From positions 1 to 21,531 of the forward strand of contig CAJUSE010000010.1 of the NCBI GenBank assembly GCA_910588975.1: a stretch of DNA of 21,531 bases, given 5' to 3'. This document shows, in pieces, positions 1 through 7,075 of this stretch (positions are counted from its first letter, which is position 1; each line of letters opens with the position of its first letter). The DNA is from an uncultured Oscillospiraceae bacterium. Lineage in GTDB: Bacteria > Bacillota > Clostridia > Oscillospirales > Oscillospiraceae. A model generated the notes under the pieces. The model saw only the letters and a program-made list of their open reading frames with translations, did not search any database and was not told the DNA's origin. Made by a program: the position numbers and the translations under genes.

Positions 1-477
1 CCAGGAGCCCAGATGGACCTCGTAGATATTCAGCGGAGCGGTGTAAATGGGGTTATTTTTGCGGTGCTCCAGCCACTTGCCGTCCCCCCACTCATAGCCG
101 GCCAGATCGTAGACCTTGGAGGCATTGCCCGGCCGGGTCTCGGCGTGGAAGGCGAAGGGGTCGGCCTTGGCCCGGTCGGTGCCGCTGCGGCCATAAACCA
201 TGTATTTATAGGTGTGGTAGCGCTCCACCCCGGGGATAAAGAGCTCCCAGACCCCCTGGCCGATGGGGACCATGGGCCGGTCCTGCTCGTTCCAGCCGTT
301 GAACTCGCCCATGAGACAGACCTCTTTGGCATTGGGAGCCCAAACCCGGAACACATAGCCGGCCTGGCCCTCCCGGGTGTCCGGATGGGCACCCAAAAAG
401 TCCTGGATGTGGGTCTCTGTGCCCTGGGTAAAACGGTCCAGAACAGTGCTCTGGGGTCCGGCGGTCTTTTTTGCCAT
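1..477 (-). CDS. glgB: 1,4-alpha-glucan branching enzyme, N-terminal part (runs off window)
   Basis: Minus-strand frame from an ATG at 477 stays open to base 1 (159 codons). The ATG is preceded by AAAGGAGG at a good distance. Residues about 40-115 show the N-terminal CBM48/isoamylase-type domain (YVFRVWAPNAKEVCLMGEFNGWN region), and the frame ends at the conserved YEVHLGSW motif that opens the GH13 catalytic barrel in GlgB proteins. The family makes the alpha-1,6 branches of glycogen in the cytoplasm. The catalytic residues lie outside the window, so only the start of the enzyme is seen. A strong promoter lies about 110 bp upstream (589-617) and leaves a leader of roughly 100 nt. No other glycogen gene is visible on the upstream side. 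Confidence 0.93.
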   Translation of the reverse strand, partial: MAKKTAGPQSTVLDRFTQGTETHIQDFLGAHPDTREGQAGYVFRVWAPNAKEVCLMGEFNGWNEQDRPMVPIGQGVWELFIPGVERYHTYKYMVYGRSGTDRAKADPFAFHAETRPGNASKVYDLAGYEWGDGKWLEHRKNNPIYTAPLNIYEVHLGSW

Positions 478-588
478 AAGATGGCCTCCTTTGCGGATAA
501 GTGGTTTTGCATAGAAAGAAAATGGGAAAAATTGGGAAATCATAAAATATACACAAAGATAACCGGGAGAAGGGATGAATTTGTATAA

Positions 589-617
589 ATTATACAACCA
601 TCTGGGGCGGAGGTCAA
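589..617 (-). promoter_or_regulatory. glgB promoter
   Basis: On the minus strand the -35 TTGACC (612-617) and -10 TATAAT (589-594) are separated by exactly 17 bp. The -10 box sits inside a palindrome, TTGTATAAATTATACAA (581-597), which has 8-bp perfect arms and could be an operator. Confidence 0.75.
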
Positions 618-635
618 GGGTAAAATAGTATATTT

Positions 636-674
636 GCAAAAGAAAAGGCGGCGGCCACCCCTGTGACCGTCGCC
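636..674 (-). terminator. Rho-independent terminator of the greA operon
   Basis: A 12-bp stem (647-658 with 663-674, one mismatch and one wobble) has a 4-nt loop and is followed on the minus strand by TTTTCTTTT. It lies just after the stop codon at 681 and before the glgB promoter. Confidence 0.8.
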
Positions 675-680
675 TGTGTT

Positions 681-1004
681 TTATTCCGCTTGTGCCGGTT
701 CCACCCGCCGGGCAAGGTCCTCCTCCATGGTCCGCTTGGGCCGCTGCTCCACCGTCTGCCGCCACTGCTCCAAATAGGCGGGGATGCTGTCCAGCCCCTC
801 TTGGCTGAGGGGGAAGGTCTGCTCCTCCTCCATGGCGGACAGCTCATAGGTCCAGGGGCCCTCCCACACAAGAACAGTCAGGGTGCCTCCGTCCTCGGTC
901 TCGTTCACCGTGGGCAGGATGCGGTAGCGCAGCCGGCCTGCGCTGCCTGACCAGGGGTTTTTGTTGAGAAAGTGGGACAGGACGGGAAGAAAAAATGTTT
1001 CCAT
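681..1004 (-). CDS. Conserved small protein of unknown function, downstream of greA
   Basis: A 107-residue frame starting at ATG 1004, with AGAGGAAGG as ribosome site overlapping the stop codon of the upstream greA-like gene (15-bp gap). This spacing implies co-transcription and probably translational coupling. The protein has no signal peptide or membrane segment. The middle (about residues 25-60) alternates hydrophobic residues in a beta-like way (RLRYRILPTVNE, GGTLTVLVWEGPWTYEL), and the C-terminus is charged and probably helical (EEDLARRVEPAQAE). I do not recognise a family. A role linked to transcription elongation is only suggested by position. The terminator at 636-674 closes this two-gene unit. 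Confidence 0.7.
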   Translation of the reverse strand: METFFLPVLSHFLNKNPWSGSAGRLRYRILPTVNETEDGGTLTVLVWEGPWTYELSAMEEEQTFPLSQEGLDSIPAYLEQWRQTVEQRPKRTMEEDLARRVEPAQAE

Positions 1005-1019
1005 GCAAGTACCTTCCTC

Positions 1020-1529
1020 TCAAAAGCGGTTCAGGGGGATGGAGCCGTCATCCTCCAGCTTTTCAATGGCCCGAATGACCATGTCGTAGCCAAAGCTCTC
1101 GTCCACTTGGATGTGGACGATGTCCCCCACCTTTCGGCCCAGCAGGGCCTTGCCCACGGGGGACTCCCGGCTGATGAGGCCGTGGAGGGCATCCTGGCGC
1201 ATGGTGGTGACGATCTGGTAGCTCTCGGTCTCGTTGTCCTCGGGCAGATAGACGGTGACCCGGTCGTAGAGTCCCACGCCTCCCTGGGCCCCGCCGGCGT
1301 CCTCGCTGATGATGTGGGCGGTGCGGATCATATTCTCCAGATAGCGGATGCGCCGCTCGTTGGCATTTTTCTCCTGCTTGGCTGCCTTGTATTCAAAATT
1401 TTCGCTCAGGTCCCCGAACCCCCGGGCGATCTTTACCTGCTCCAGCAGCTGGGGCCGCAGCACGATGCGTCGGTGGTCCAGCTCCTGCTGCATGAGCTGA
1501 ATGTCCTTTTTGGTCAGGTCGTTGTGCAT
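1020..1529 (-). CDS. greA: GreA/GreB-family transcription elongation factor
   Basis: A 169-residue protein with the two-domain layout of Gre factors. An N-terminal coiled coil carries the signature GDLSENFEYKAAK (about residues 38-50), whose acidic tip enters the RNA polymerase secondary channel and promotes cleavage of backtracked RNA. A C-terminal FKBP-like domain includes ISRESPVGKALLGRKVGD (about residues 119-136). The length is slightly above the usual ~158 residues. The start at ATG 1529 has TTGAGGAG upstream at a suitable distance. A promoter is visible at 1562-1590. A polymerase-binding paralogue without cleavage activity (Gfh-like) is possible but less likely, since the acidic tip DLSE is kept. 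Confidence 0.9.
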   Translation of the reverse strand: MHNDLTKKDIQLMQQELDHRRIVLRPQLLEQVKIARGFGDLSENFEYKAAKQEKNANERRIRYLENMIRTAHIISEDAGGAQGGVGLYDRVTVYLPEDNETESYQIVTTMRQDALHGLISRESPVGKALLGRKVGDIVHIQVDESFGYDMVIRAIEKLEDDGSIPLNRF

Positions 1530-1561
1530 GGTATCACGGTCTCCTCAACATGGTTTTTATC

Positions 1562-1590
1562 AGTATAGCACAGTTGTGGCATAATTTCCA
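1562..1590 (-). promoter_or_regulatory. Promoter of the greA operon
   Basis: Minus strand: -35 TGGAAA (1585-1590), 17-bp spacer, -10 TATACT (1562-1567) with TG at the extended -10 position. It lies about 30 bp before the greA start. Confidence 0.6.
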
Positions 1591-1638
1591 GTGGGGGAGG
1601 GACGGAAAAAACCAAGAGCAGAAAAGTGTAAAAAGGGG

Positions 1639-1668
1639 TTGACAAATCCCGCCCCCATGTGCTAATAT
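1639..1668 (+). promoter_or_regulatory. Promoter of tRNA-Leu
   Basis: A perfect -35 TTGACA (1639-1644), 18-bp spacer and TAATAT (1663-1668) lie 14 bp before the tRNA. It is back-to-back with the greA promoter. Confidence 0.7.
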
Positions 1669-1682
1669 ATCACTTGCGCTAA

Positions 1683-1769
1683 GCACGAGTGGTGGAATTG
1701 GTAGACTCGCCGGCTTCAGGTGCCGGTGTTCGCAAGGACGTGTGGGTTCGAGTCCCACCTCGTGCACCA
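1683..1769 (+). tRNA. tRNA-Leu (anticodon CAG)
   Basis: An 87-nt cloverleaf with encoded CCA. The acceptor stem GCACGAG pairs with CTCGTGC. The anticodon stem CCGGC/GCCGG holds the loop TTCAGGT with CAG at 1717-1719. There is a long class-II variable arm (TGTTCGCAAGGACG) and a T arm GTGGG-TTCGAGT-CCCAC. The long variable arm with anticodon CAG identifies leucine, reading CUG. The gene stands alone with its own promoter and terminator. Confidence 0.97.
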
Positions 1770-1773
1770 AAAA

Positions 1774-1806
1774 AGAGAGGTACCCTTCGGGTACCTCTCT
1801 TTTTTT
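1774..1806 (+). terminator. Terminator of tRNA-Leu
   Basis: A 12-bp perfect stem (1774-1785 with 1789-1800), a tight TTC loop and a T7 tract directly after the tRNA. The 118 bp that follow, up to the next terminator, hold no gene or site that I can support. Confidence 0.92.
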
Positions 1807-1924
1807 CTTTACTCAGTGGGATACGAACCGTAGGTTCGACCTAATCTCCGTTGGCCAGCGACGGGATTTTGGACTGCGGCCCGCCCAGGCGGCAGAAATT
1901 GCAGCCGAAAACACTTTCAATATC

Positions 1925-1957
1925 AAAAGAAAAAGGGCAGAGCCTATCGCTCTGCCC
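1925..1957 (-). terminator. Terminator of the feo/DtxR-type regulator unit
   Basis: GGGCAGAG/CTCTGCCC stem (1935-1942 with 1950-1957) with a 7-nt loop, then TTTTTCTTTT on the minus strand, just after the regulator stop codon at 1964. Confidence 0.9.
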
Positions 1958-1963
1958 TTCCGC

Positions 1964-2329
1964 TTATTCTGCGTGAAAATGCTCCTTCAGCTTCTGGAAG
2001 GTCTCGTCGCTGATGTCGTGCTCTACCCGGCAGGCATCCTCGGCGGCCACCTGGGTGCTGACCCCCAGCTCGGTGAACCACAGGGTGAGCAGTCTGTGCC
2101 GCTCGTAGATGCGCTCGGCGATCTTCAGCCCCTTGTCCGTGAGCTCAATGGCCCCCTCCTCGCCCACGGTGATGGCTCCGTCCTCCCGGAGGATCTTCAT
2201 AGCCCGGCTGACGCTGGGTTTGGAAAAGTTGAGATGCCGGGCCACGTCGATGGCCCGCACCAGGCCCTTTTCCTGCTTCAGGACCAGTATGGCCTCCAGA
2301 TAGTCCTCGCCCGATTCCTGGATCTTCAT
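1964..2329 (-). CDS. DtxR/MntR-family metal-responsive transcriptional regulator
   Basis: A 121-residue protein. A winged helix-turn-helix occupies about residues 5-62 (EDYLEAI, then VRAIDVARHLNFSKPSVSRAMKILREDG), followed by the metal-binding/dimerisation domain. It lacks the C-terminal SH3-like domain, like B. subtilis MntR. Likely ligands are Asp9, Glu12, His78, Cys100, Glu103 and His104. Asp9/Glu12 are MntR-like, while Cys100 matches the DtxR/IdeR cysteine. The family represses iron or manganese uptake genes when metal is bound. It follows feoB by 69 bp and would normally be the last gene of feoA-feoB-regulator, but it also has its own promoter (2362-2390). Whether it senses Fe(II) or Mn(II) cannot be decided from sequence. 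Confidence 0.88.
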   Translation of the reverse strand: MKIQESGEDYLEAILVLKQEKGLVRAIDVARHLNFSKPSVSRAMKILREDGAITVGEEGAIELTDKGLKIAERIYERHRLLTLWFTELGVSTQVAAEDACRVEHDISDETFQKLKEHFHAE

Positions 2330-2347
2330 GTGTCCGCCTCCCCACGT

Positions 2348-2363
2348 CTATCAATAAAGATAG
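2348..2363. promoter_or_regulatory. Inverted repeat at the regulator start site, possible operator
   Basis: CTATC-AATAAA-GATAG, a 5-bp-arm inverted repeat overlapping the inner edge of the -10 box of the regulator promoter. Autoregulation by a DtxR-type protein would fit this position. The arms are short, so this is tentative. Confidence 0.35.
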
Positions 2364-2390
2364 TATAACACAATCAAAAAGGAAAGGCAA
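2362..2390 (-). promoter_or_regulatory. Internal promoter for the DtxR-type regulator
   Basis: Minus strand: -35 TTGCCT (2385-2390), 17-bp spacer, -10 TATACT (2362-2367), in the gap after feoB. It would keep the regulator expressed even though feoB is interrupted upstream. Confidence 0.65.
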
Positions 2391-2398
2391 CTGGGGGG

Positions 2399-4378
2399 TT
2401 AGACGGCAAACAGCCTGCCCAGCAGAGTCAGCCCGGTGCAGGCGGCAAAGCCAAGAGCGGTGGGCAAAAGGGCGGCCAGAGCGGTCCATTTCCAGCTGCC
2501 CGTCTCCTTTTTGACGGTGAGCAGGGTGGTGGAGCAGGGCCAGTGAAACAGGGTGAAAATGGCTACGCACACCGCCGTGTGCCAGGTCCAGCCGTTGGCC
2601 ATGAGCAGGGTGCGCAGCTGCTCCAGGGAGCCAAGCTCTGTCAAAGAGCCCTGGGAGAGGTAGGCCATGAGAATGATGGGCAGCACGATCTCGTTGGCAG
2701 GCAAGCCCAGAAGAAAGGCGCAGAGAATGACACCGTCCATGCCCATGATCCGGCCCAGGGGGTCCAAAAAGCCGGCCAGGCGGGCAAGCAGAGTAGCCCC
2801 GCCCACCTGCACATTGGCCAGAACCCACAGCCCCAGCCCCGCCGGAGCGGCCACTGCTGCCGCCCGGCCCAGCACAAAGAGGGTGCGGTCAAAGACCGAG
2901 CGGAGGATGGTCTTGCCCAGCTGGGGCCTGCGGTAGGGGGGCAGCTCCAGGGTGAAGGAGGAGGGCACCCCCTTGAGCAGGGTAGCCGAGAGCAGCTTGG
3001 TGGCAGCCAGGGTGGCCCCCACCCCCAACAGGATGAGCCCGGTGAGCAGCCCCGCCGACAGCAGGGAGGACCCCGGCCCACCCATGACAAAGAACATGGT
3101 GATAAGGCTGATGAGGGTGGGCAGCCGGCCGTTGCAGGGAACAAAGGAATTGGTGAGTACGGCCAGCAGCCGCTCCCGGGGGGAATCTACGATCCGGCAG
3201 CCCACCACCCCGGCGGCGTTGCAGCCAAAGCCCATGGCCATGGTCAATGCCTGCTTGCCGCAGGCGCCGCAACGGTGGAAGGGCCGGTCCAGGTCATAGG
3301 CCACCCGGGGCAGGTAGCCGGCATCCTCCAACAGGGTGAACAGGGGGAAGAAGATGGCCATGGGGGGCAGCATGACGCTGGTGACCCAGGCCAGGGTGCG
3401 GTATACCCCCAGTACCAACGCCCCGTGGAGCCAGTCGGGCACGCCCCAGCCCAACAGCAGGGCGGAAAGCCGGTCCTGAAGGGAGAACAGGAGGGCGGAC
3501 AGGGCCTGAGAGGGGTAGTTGGCCCCCACGATGGTGAGCCAAAAAACCACCGCCAGCAGGCAGAGCATAAGTGGGTAGCCGGTGCGGGGGCTGGTGAGCA
3601 GCCGGTCCAGCTTTCGGTCCAGAGGGGAATAACCCGTCTCCCGGCCTGTCACCACCTCCTGACAGAGGGCCTGGGCAGTGGAGGCCAGGGCGGCCACCAG
3701 CCGGTCGGGGAAGTGCTCCGGCCCCATATCCCAGGGCGTAAGAGCCTCCTGCTGCTCCCCAACGGCGGCGGCCAGCTCCCCATCGGTGAGCAGCCCGGCC
3801 CCCAACGCCTGCTCCGCCCCTGCCAACAGGCTCTGGTCCCCCTCCAGCAGCTTCACTGCCAGCCACCGGGGGGAGAGGCGATCCCCGCAGAGGGGGGCGG
3901 TCAGCTCCTCCAGGGCGGTGATGGCATCCTCTATCCGGTGGGGATAGCGCAGGGGCAGGGGGGAGGTCTCCTCCCGGCCCGAGGCCACCCGGTCCAGAGC
4001 GGAGAGCAGCGGGGGCAGGCTCCCCTTTTTCCGGGCCTGGGTGCCCACCACAGGCACCCCCAGCCGTCGGGCGAGCAGCTCCAGATCCAGATGGATGCCC
4101 TTTCGCCTGGCCTCATCCACCAGGTTGACGCAGACCACCACCCGGTCGGTGAGCTCCAGCACCTGCAGGACCAGGTTCATCCCCCGCTCCAGAGCAGTGG
4201 CGTCGCAGACCACACAGACGGCGTCATAGTCCCCGAAGCACAGAAAATCCCGGGCCACCACCTCCTCGGCGGAGTGGGCCATAAGGGAGTAAGTACCGGG
4301 GAGATCCACCAAAAGAAAGTCCTGTCCCCGGTGGCTGCACCGCCCCTGGGCGGTGCATACCGTCTTGCCGGGCCAATT
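2399..4378 (-). pseudogene. feoB: FeoB ferrous iron transporter, 3' fragment (codons 54-712), split by the element
   Basis: An open frame of 659 codons beginning exactly at the left hexamer with NWPGKTV, the G2-side sequence that normally follows QHTG in FeoB. It contains the G3 motif DLPGTYSLMA, the G4 motif NLVD and the helical spacer, then the polytopic permease half with its two Gate-like halves and about 9 predicted membrane helices (for example MLCLLAVVFWLTIVGANYPS, GFGCNAAGVVGCRI, ANEIVLPIILMAYL). FeoB imports Fe(II) across the inner membrane under control of its GTPase. This piece lacks the P-loop, which lies at 12485-12655. The first in-frame start codons are TTG/GTG near 4312-4315 without a ribosome site, so a product, if made, would lack G1. 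No other damage is visible in the frame, so excision should restore a working gene. Confidence 0.93.
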
Positions 4379-4384
4379 CCCTGT
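4379..4384. other. attL core hexamer
   Basis: CCCTGT is shared with 12497-12502. On the left side the chromosomal feoB sequence (GGCCAATT) abuts it; on the right side the element end (TGGATAGTGTAATTATGG) follows. It is defined by rebuilding feoB across the two junctions. The exact crossover dinucleotide within the hexamer is not resolved. Confidence 0.8.
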
Positions 4385-4396
4385 TGGATAGTGTAA

Positions 4397-5764
4397 TTAT
4401 GGTAAAATTGGGTATACAAAAAAATCGTTGTCGTTGGTGATAACGATTTTGCCAATGATACGGGTCCAAAATTCCCTTTTGAGGGGGAGAGAGAGTTCGG
4501 AGTAGACGGAGAGAGCATCGGAGACGGTCTGAAGGTCAACGGGCTTTGGACGTGGCTTGGGAGGCTCGGCGGTGCTGTGGAGCTCATCCCGGAGGGCGGT
4601 GAAGTCTCGCTCGTAGGTTTCCCGCTCTATTAGGTCGTTGAGATAGAGATCCTTCAGCTTTTCCATCTTGCGGCGGATCTTCGCTTCGTCCACCTGCTTG
4701 ACAGGGGTATCGGCGGGGCGGGTGGCCAGAGAGGTGTTATACTGGTCAAACTGGGTGAGCAGATTGTGGAGCAGCCAGTCCTCCAGGGTCTCCTCTTTGG
4801 TCTGCCTGCCGTGCTCACAGTTGTGGTACTTTTCATGGCGTGTGCAGCGGTAGTAGATGTATTTCCCCTCAACTATGTGGGCGGACAGACGATTGCCACA
4901 CTCGGCGCAGAAGGCCAGAGAGGTAAAGAGGTAGACGTTCTCAGAGGGGATGTGCATATTGCGCTGGGCCCGCTGGGTCAGGATGGTCTGGACGGTGGCG
5001 AAAAGTTGGGGGTCGATGAGTGGGGGATAGAAATTGTCCTGGCCGTGGGCGTGGCCAGTGTACCGCTGATTGCGCAAAAGCGCTTTGAGGCCGCTGAAGC
5101 AGTAGACCATGCCATAGGTGTCTATGATGTACCGGCGCAGGCCACTGATGGAGCGGATGGCTACATATTTGTTGAAAATGTCCTGGGCGATGGGGCCGGT
5201 TTCGGGATCAATGATAGGACGCTTATCAACGATGCGATACCCCAAGGGTACCTTTCCGCTGACCACCTCACCCCGCTTTACCTTGCTGTCGAAGACGAAC
5301 TTGATACGCTCGGAGGTGCGGTCGGACTCATCCTGGGCAATGGAGAGCTTGATATTCAGGTGGAGACGGCCATTTGCAGTAGTGGTATCGTATTGCTCCT
5401 CGGTGGCGATCCAGCTGACATGATGCTCGTCAAGCACCTTTTGGACCTCGTAGTAGTCGGCGATATTGCGGAACCAGCGGTCCAGCTTAATGAACAGGAT
5501 GACGTCGATCTTGCCGGCCTTGACATCGTGAAGCATCCGCATGAAGCCGGCACGGTTGGAGTATTTCTTCCGAGCAGTGACGCCCTCATCGGCATAGATC
5601 CCCGCCACATACAGGCCGTTGTCCTGGGCATATTTCATGAGGGTCTCCTTCTGGGCCAAAAGGGAAAGGCCGTGCATGGCCTGCTCCTCGCTGGACACCC
5701 GGATATAGAGGGCGGCCCGCTGGACCATACTATCTTCAATTCGGCGATTTCTGCTTAGGGACAT
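4397..5764 (-). CDS. Large serine recombinase (element integrase)
   Basis: A 455-residue protein. The resolvase catalytic domain covers about residues 16-155, with the motif YIRVSSEEQ giving the nucleophile Ser24 and arginines in FIKLDRWFRN. The recombinase domain (about 165-265, with GEVVSGKVPLGYRI) and a zinc ribbon with Cys286, Cys289, Cys307 and Cys316 follow, then a charged coiled-coil segment (about 355-400). This is the architecture of integrases that recombine attP with attB without extensive homology. The start ATG at 5764 has AAAGGAG upstream. An earlier in-frame extension to 6199 is rejected because it overlaps the membrane-protein gene and lacks a ribosome site. The stop TAA lies 12 bp from the left hexamer, the usual integrase-next-to-att layout, and is in the same frame as the feoB 3' fragment. 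No clear promoter of its own is seen, so it may depend on the repressor transcript. Confidence 0.93.
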   Translation of the reverse strand: MSLSRNRRIEDSMVQRAALYIRVSSEEQAMHGLSLLAQKETLMKYAQDNGLYVAGIYADEGVTARKKYSNRAGFMRMLHDVKAGKIDVILFIKLDRWFRNIADYYEVQKVLDEHHVSWIATEEQYDTTTANGRLHLNIKLSIAQDESDRTSERIKFVFDSKVKRGEVVSGKVPLGYRIVDKRPIIDPETGPIAQDIFNKYVAIRSISGLRRYIIDTYGMVYCFSGLKALLRNQRYTGHAHGQDNFYPPLIDPQLFATVQTILTQRAQRNMHIPSENVYLFTSLAFCAECGNRLSAHIVEGKYIYYRCTRHEKYHNCEHGRQTKEETLEDWLLHNLLTQFDQYNTSLATRPADTPVKQVDEAKIRRKMEKLKDLYLNDLIERETYERDFTALRDELHSTAEPPKPRPKPVDLQTVSDALSVYSELSLPLKREFWTRIIGKIVITNDNDFFVYPILP

Positions 5765-5781
5765 AAAAAACTCCTTTCCCC

Positions 5782-5810
5782 TTGCCGAACTGCGCCGAAT
5801 ATGGTATGAT
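5782..5810 (+). promoter_or_regulatory. Promoter of a candidate small RNA, divergent from the recombinase
   Basis: -35 TTGCCG (5782-5787), 17-bp spacer, -10 TATGAT (5805-5810) with TGG extended -10. An imperfect inverted repeat (GCGCC...ATAT / ATAT...GGCGC, 5792-5818) straddles the -10, so the promoter may be repressed. Confidence 0.6.
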
Positions 5811-5816
5811 ATGGGC

Positions 5817-5902
5817 GCAGTGGGGCCTTGGTTTTTGTCGAGGACTTTGGGACCCTGCATCTTCGCCGCTCCTGGTATTGCGAGTACCAGGGGCGGTTTT
5901 TT
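5817..5902 (+). ncRNA. Candidate small RNA (~86 nt) of the element
   Basis: A plus-strand promoter at 5782-5810 is followed about 55 bp later by a strong intrinsic terminator (5866-5902), with no convincing reading frame and no ribosome site between them. The only open frame here starts at a TTG without Shine-Dalgarno and runs on across the terminator. The start at about 5817 is predicted from the -10 position. The body is GC-rich and could form a second hairpin between about 5818-5831 and 5850-5860. It is transcribed away from the recombinase and ends 11 bp before the 3' end of the convergent membrane-protein gene. Function is unknown. Confidence 0.5.
5866..5902 (+). terminator. Plus-strand intrinsic terminator in front of the recombinase
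   Basis: A 12-bp stem (5866-5877 with 5885-5896, one G-U wobble), a 7-nt loop TTGCGAG, then TTTTTT. The T run is only on the plus-strand side, although all neighbouring protein genes are on the minus strand. Confidence 0.8.
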
Positions 5903-5913
5903 GCTGCCTGAAA

Positions 5914-6267
5914 TTAGCGGAAGTAGCGCTTGAGAAGAATGACTGCCACGGGGATCAGAACGGCAAATATCACTTTTGTCCGAGCGGGTAGATTGGTCTC
6001 GGCTTGTAAGCAGAAGAAGGTAATAACAGCAAAGATCAATGCCCCAAGGATTGCACCAGTTACTACAGTTACGGCAAAATAGAACAACAGGCCAGGAAGG
6101 GAGACGGAGGACGGTGTATAGGACCAAGGGGAGAGGGCACAGCCGGCAACAAAGGCCAAGATGGTGGCGGCATTGCCCCACTGCTTCATCCAGGTCCACA
6201 GCTCTGATTTAGAGGACTCGTTGTAATTACGCAAATCGTCCCCCAGGCGTTGGCGCTTATCAAGCAT
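5914..6267 (-). CDS. Small membrane protein of the element, unknown function
   Basis: 117 residues from ATG 6267, with GAGGAGG 9 bp upstream. The N-terminal ~30 residues are polar and charged (MLDKRQRLGDDLRNYNESSK), followed by three likely membrane helices at about residues 32-46, 58-87 (probably one long or two close segments) and 97-111, and a basic C-terminus (KRYFR). It starts 12 bp after the repressor stop codon, so the two are probably one transcript and it is expressed in the integrated state. That setting fits a lysogeny-stage protein, for example one changing the cell envelope or excluding related elements, but no family is recognised. Confidence 0.75.
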   Translation of the reverse strand: MLDKRQRLGDDLRNYNESSKSELWTWMKQWGNAATILAFVAGCALSPWSYTPSSVSLPGLLFYFAVTVVTGAILGALIFAVITFFCLQAETNLPARTKVIFAVLIPVAVILLKRYFR

Positions 6268-6279
6268 ATGTGGACCTCC

Positions 6280-6924
6280 TCACATTTCGTGGCGAACCTG
6301 GGAATAGAAGCCCACGGCCAGGCCCAGGATGGTGACCTGGTCCAGCTCGGGGCCAGTATAGACCTGGTCAGGGTAGAGCGGGTTACAGGCCCGGAGGATC
6401 AGGCGGTCGCTGTCGGGGGTATAGTAGACCTTTTTCAGAGTGGCCTCGTCACCGATGCGGACGGCGGCGATCTGGCCATTCTCTACCTCGGGCTGGGAGC
6501 GGATGTAAACAATATCACCGTCAAAAATGCGGGCGGTGATCATGCTGTCGCCTTTGCATCGCAGCGTGAAATCACAGTCCACATTTTCGGGGACCAGGTC
6601 GGTTTCCTCGGCGTCCTCTACGGCCAAGATGGGCTTGCCGCAGGCAATGGTGCCCAGCCGGGGTTTTCTTACCATCTTGGGAAGGGGGGCGATATTGTCG
6701 AAGTCGGGAATATTAGGATTAGGGATGTCCCACCCCATAAGATATCCGGGTGTAGTTTTTAGGGCTTTTGCCAGAAGCTCTATTTTATCAGATGGGATGT
6801 TGGAGATAATTCCGTTTTCGTATTTCTGGATTGTGGCCCTTGTAACGCCAACGGTTTGGGCGACCTCTTCAAGGGTCATATCAAGCTCAGATCTGCGATT
6901 TTTTAATCTGTCTTTGATGGTCAT
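6280..6924 (-). CDS. LexA/CI-type repressor (XRE helix-turn-helix plus S24 peptidase)
   Basis: 214 residues. An N-terminal XRE helix-turn-helix occupies about residues 3-62 (LDMTLEEVAQTVGVTRATIQKYENG), and a C-terminal S24 domain about 88-208. The presumed self-cleavage site is Cys95-Gly96 (TIACGKP), and the Ser/Lys dyad is Ser127 (KGDSM) and Lys164 (ATLKKV). Repressors of this type keep temperate phages and integrative elements silent and are cleaved with RecA help after DNA damage. The start at ATG 6924 is preferred because AAAGGTGGT lies just upstream; a start at 6948 would overlap the -10 box. It is divergent from the Cro-like gene across a 151-bp switch region with palindromes. Confidence 0.93.
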   Translation of the reverse strand: MTIKDRLKNRRSELDMTLEEVAQTVGVTRATIQKYENGIISNIPSDKIELLAKALKTTPGYLMGWDIPNPNIPDFDNIAPLPKMVRKPRLGTIACGKPILAVEDAEETDLVPENVDCDFTLRCKGDSMITARIFDGDIVYIRSQPEVENGQIAAVRIGDEATLKKVYYTPDSDRLILRACNPLYPDQVYTGPELDQVTILGLAVGFYSQVRHEM

Positions 6925-6946
6925 TGCGACACCACCTTTCAAGGGC

Positions 6947-6974
6947 ATTATAACACAAATTTCCTAATGCGCAA
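6947..6974 (-). promoter_or_regulatory. Repressor promoter
   Basis: Minus strand: -10 TATAAT (6947-6952) with extended TG, 16-bp spacer, -35 TTGCGC (6969-6974). Confidence 0.65.
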
Positions 6975-7005
6975 CAAAAACTTTTGAAAATGCGAAAAAA
7001 ATATC

Positions 7006-7035
7006 TTGACAAGATACGGTGGGCGGTGGTATGGT
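7006..7035 (+). promoter_or_regulatory. Rightward early promoter (Cro-like operon)
   Basis: A perfect -35 TTGACA (7006-7011), 18-bp spacer, -10 TATGGT (7030-7035). The -35 lies within the palindrome at 7002-7016. Confidence 0.65.
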
Positions 7036-7075
7036 TGTATCGCAATGGGAAACAAACGGAAAGGAGGGGATTGGC

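Noticed and set aside
1683..1769. tRNA-Leu as the integration site of an element
   Set aside because: No copy of the tRNA 3' end was noticed elsewhere in the window, and the visible element is anchored in feoB.
1742..2368. Plus-strand frame starting inside tRNA-Leu
   Set aside because: Begins in the tRNA, runs through its terminator and then antisense to the metal regulator; no ribosome site.
2543..4396. 617-codon plus-strand open frame opposite feoB
   Set aside because: Low-complexity Gly/Gln/His-rich translation, no ribosome site, and the minus-strand frame is clearly FeoB; it is a GC-driven antisense shadow.
5782..5991. 69-codon plus-strand frame over the small-RNA region
   Set aside because: Starts at a TTG without ribosome site that overlaps the -35 box and crosses a strong terminator.
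5765..6199. N-terminal extension of the serine recombinase frame
   Set aside because: Crosses the membrane-protein gene and the plus-strand terminator; the ATG at 5764 has a good ribosome site and puts Ser24 at the usual distance.
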